NCBI GenBank assembly: GCA_013115135.1 | Contig: JABANP010000095.1 | Span: 72,001-136,000, forward strand | Direction of reading: 5' to 3' | Origin: Perkinsus olseni | Taxonomy: Eukaryota; Perkinsozoa; Perkinsida; Perkinsidae | DNA length: 64,000 bases | Shown here: positions 62,055-64,000 of the stretch, piece after piece | How positions within the stretch are numbered: the first letter of the stretch is position 1 | Layout of the letters: the number at the start of each line of letters is the position of its first letter | The notes under the pieces: generated by a model | Databases searched by the model: none | Told to the model about the DNA's origin: nothing | What the model saw: the letters and a program-made list of their open reading frames with translations, nothing else | Position numbers and translations under genes: made by a program

Positions 62055-62552
62055 TCAGCCATTGTCACGTCAATGCCTGTAGATTACCATCAACAACAAG
62101 ACTCTGAGTTAACAGTATAGACACTATGATGAATGTCTGATGAGCTTCCATCGAGTGCGATGTGAGCGCACCGGCGCGGGGCTGGACGGGTTCCGTGAAG
62201 GTGTTTAAGATGAGATCCCTGCCTTATTTTGCGTCATTCCATTACGCGAGTCTGATGTGGTGAGTTGATCGGCCCCGGCCCTGAGCTCTTACTAAGGAAT
62301 GTAGTTCCGATGACATTTCCAGTCTGATGCAGTGGATCATTCGAAGGATGGTATCTCTCCCTAACCTTCTATTCTCCATAGACATCCTACGTCGTTCTTC
62401 CTTGCAAATGTACCCAATTCTAAACTCATTAAGTCCGGCTAAGCGAGCACTTAATAGGAACTCAACAATGCAAGCATGACATAGTAACAGAAATGTACAC
62501 TACTACTGTAATGGCGTCCTCAAATCTTGACATAAAAACCGGCCAGTGCCGT
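62055..62552. other. intergenic between convergent genes
   Basis: About 0.5 kb between the channel gene end (plus) and the EEP nuclease end (minus). No conserved frame, RNA gene or repeat was recognised. Confidence 0.5.
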
Positions 62553-63545
62553 CTAACATCCCCCCAGAACGGAGCCTTGGGAGGGACCAGTCAGCTCCAC
62601 CTCACACATCACGGGAAGATGGTCGCTCGCGTGACTCATGTTGGGAATCCCCCTTTCGGGGGTGCTAGGGTCTCGAGAATCTGCTGCAGTGACGGCGCCG
62701 TTCCCGCTTTCGTCGTGGTCGGAGCCGACTGTGGTAGCATCAGTCACTTTGATCGAGGCCTCGGCAGACTGACTGCCTACAAAAATATAGTCAATCTCGT
62801 CCTCTCGGCCAGGGAGCAAACGATAGTCACCAGACCGAGAGCTCAGTACATAGGAAGGAGGAACCAAACTGGTATATTTCAGGCGGTTTCATCCCCCCTG
62901 CAGTAAAACAGTCCTCCATCCCACAGCCCCTGATCCGCATGAAGGTGTCGCTGTCACGGTGGTTGTTCAAGTCGCCACAGAGAATGACGGGCTCTCCTCG
63001 ATTGAGCAGAGCGCGTAGCTTGGCTGTGAGCTGATCGACCTCCCTGCTCTGTGTAGGACAGGAGCCTTTCCAGTACAGATGGGTTCCTACGACTGTGAAC
63101 CTTTGGCCGTGCAAGTTTTGCAGACGGCAAATAGCCGCAACTCGCTCGCTCCCACCACTGTAATGGAGAGTCTCAGCACTGACCAACTTGAGGATGGATT
63201 TTCGCCAGAAAATTGCAGAACCATCATCCCGTCCTCCCGGCCGTGCGGCAAAGTAGCTATCGTAGGCGGACCCCTAGAGACTGACGAAAATCTTCATAGG
63301 AATCCATCTCGCAAAGACAGAGGATATCTGGCGTCGGACTCGAGACAGGTCCTTGCGAGCATCGGCAGTCGCATCTTCCAATCGAGCAAGGTGGGGAGTT
63401 GAGGGGCATCTTTGGCGGCAGGGCAGAAGTTTCTAGCTGCCGAACCACCGAGGTACGGCCAGGCATAGCTGAAGTATTTGGAGAAGGCGAAGTAGCGGCC
63501 GAGAATGTTGTATTGCATCACTTTCATGCGCTGTACTTGTGACAT
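62553..63545 (-). CDS. CCR4/nocturnin/Angel-like EEP-family phosphodiesterase
   Basis: Endonuclease-exonuclease-phosphatase fold. Motifs in order from the start at 63545: MKVMQYNILGRYF (N-x-L), LDWKMRLPMLARTCLESD, PDILCLCEMDSYEDF with the metal-binding Glu, RPGGRDDGSAIFWRKS (as in CCR4-like proteins), GTHLYW, ILCGDLNNHRDS (G-D-x-N), DEIDYIFV and the catalytic SDHLPV. CCR4-type members shorten mRNA poly(A) tails; nocturnin acts on NADP(H) and Angel on 2',3'-cyclic ends, so the exact substrate is open. Cys replaces the usual Gln before the catalytic Glu (LCE for LQE). Three frame slips (about 63335, 63271-63274 and 62865) each repair by skipping one base. A Met at 63593 would add a short hydrophobic start. 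Confidence 0.8.
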
Positions 63546-63703
63546 GATGGGACAAAAAGGAAGAAAAGAACAACTGACAATCGCAGTAAGCACGGCTCAG
63601 CCGCCAGGAGGAGCTCGAACACGAGGCCACGAGCGCCTAGTCAGAAAGGAGGGGTAATGATACCGGCAAGCATACATTAACAAGTGGACGTGCAGAAGAG
63701 CCT

Positions 63704-64000
63704 TTAACGAGTTAGAGTGGTGGGCTTCTGATAAGACAGACGCAAATGTGATGACACAGCACCCATCACGACGAACTCGTCCAAGTGAAGGTTCAGTTTT
63801 CGCGGCCGCCACGGTGAAAGCAGCTGAGGTCCTCGTTGGCCCGGCCAAGGGCAGACAACTCGGGTGCCATTGACAGAGCCGAGGTCGGTAACCGTAACAG
63901 TTTCTCCCTGACAGAAGGATACGCGCATGTGCTCTCGAGATCGACGGATGGTCGATGACGTGAAAGTTGCGCAGCTGCTTGGGATTGGTGCGGCCGAAAC
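63704..64000 (-). CDS. FHA-domain protein, 5' end cut by window edge
   Basis: The minus strand from the window end reads GRTNPKQLRNFHVIDHPSIS, then RAHARI, then FCQGETVTVTDLGSVNGTRV, the forkhead-associated core (G-R, S-R-x-H, D-x-x-S-x-N-G-T) that binds phosphothreonine peptides. A one-base slip near 63927 separates SRAHARI from FCQGE. A final segment (LNLHLDEFVVMGAVSSHLRL) supplies the last FHA strands, probably after a short intron, and the frame stops at 63704. The N-terminus lies beyond 64000. The gene may be short, with FHA as its main domain. Confidence 0.7.
   Translation of the reverse strand, partial: VSAAPIPSSCATFTSSTIRRSREHMRVSFCQGETVTVTDLGSVNGTRVVCPWPGQRGPQLLSPWRPRKLNLHLDEFVVMGAVSSHLRLSYQKPTTLTR

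Overview
The window reads as nuclear DNA of a compact-genome protist, most likely a perkinsozoan alveolate such as Perkinsus. Genes lie on both strands and are split by very short GT-AG introns (mostly 39-60 nt). The gene set includes a plant/alveolate-type CDPK, an EGF plus TSP1 membrane protein like apicomplexan surface adhesins, P4-ATPases and a PKD2-type channel. The genus is inference; no marker gene here fixes it.

Layout. 1-3.4 kb: an orphan aldo/keto-reductase-like exon with a repeated 15-mer, then a small NATD1-type acetyltransferase. 3.4-12 kb (+): CDPK, filamin-repeat/coiled-coil protein, EGF/TSP1 membrane protein. 12.9-15.5 kb: threonine aldolase (+) facing a membrane-anchored ferredoxin-reductase-fold protein (-). 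17.4-22.9 kb: two-RRM protein (-), DnaJ-type co-chaperone and F-box/Yippee protein (+). 23.5-34.7 kb (+): the outstanding feature, two head-to-tail genes that each encode eight truncated-haemoglobin domains. 35.1-44.4 kb (-): branched-chain 2-oxoacid dehydrogenase E1 beta, enoyl-CoA hydratase (with a transposase relic in its one long intron), a secreted propeller/Cys-rich protein, and a Lys/Glu-rich protein. 44.8-62.1 kb (+): two tandem P4-ATPases, PP2A catalytic subunit, CCHC zinc-knuckle protein, polycystin-2-like channel. 62.5-64 kb (-): CCR4/nocturnin-like EEP nuclease and an FHA protein cut by the window edge.

Themes. Tandem duplication recurs (globins, P4-ATPases). In the globins the eight domains fall into two alternating classes, so each gene is four copies of a two-globin unit and the whole gene was then doubled. 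In the P4-ATPases near-identical tracts sit on the catalytic motifs, as expected from gene conversion. The two adjacent mitochondrial-type genes at 35-39 kb belong to the same pathway, branched-chain amino-acid breakdown.

Caveat. About twenty conserved reading frames are broken by a single base, mostly +1 and often in short homopolymers. I read most of these as residual assembly indels, not pseudogenes. Exon limits were set by eye from frame, GT/AG and family conservation; where they are unsure I say so.
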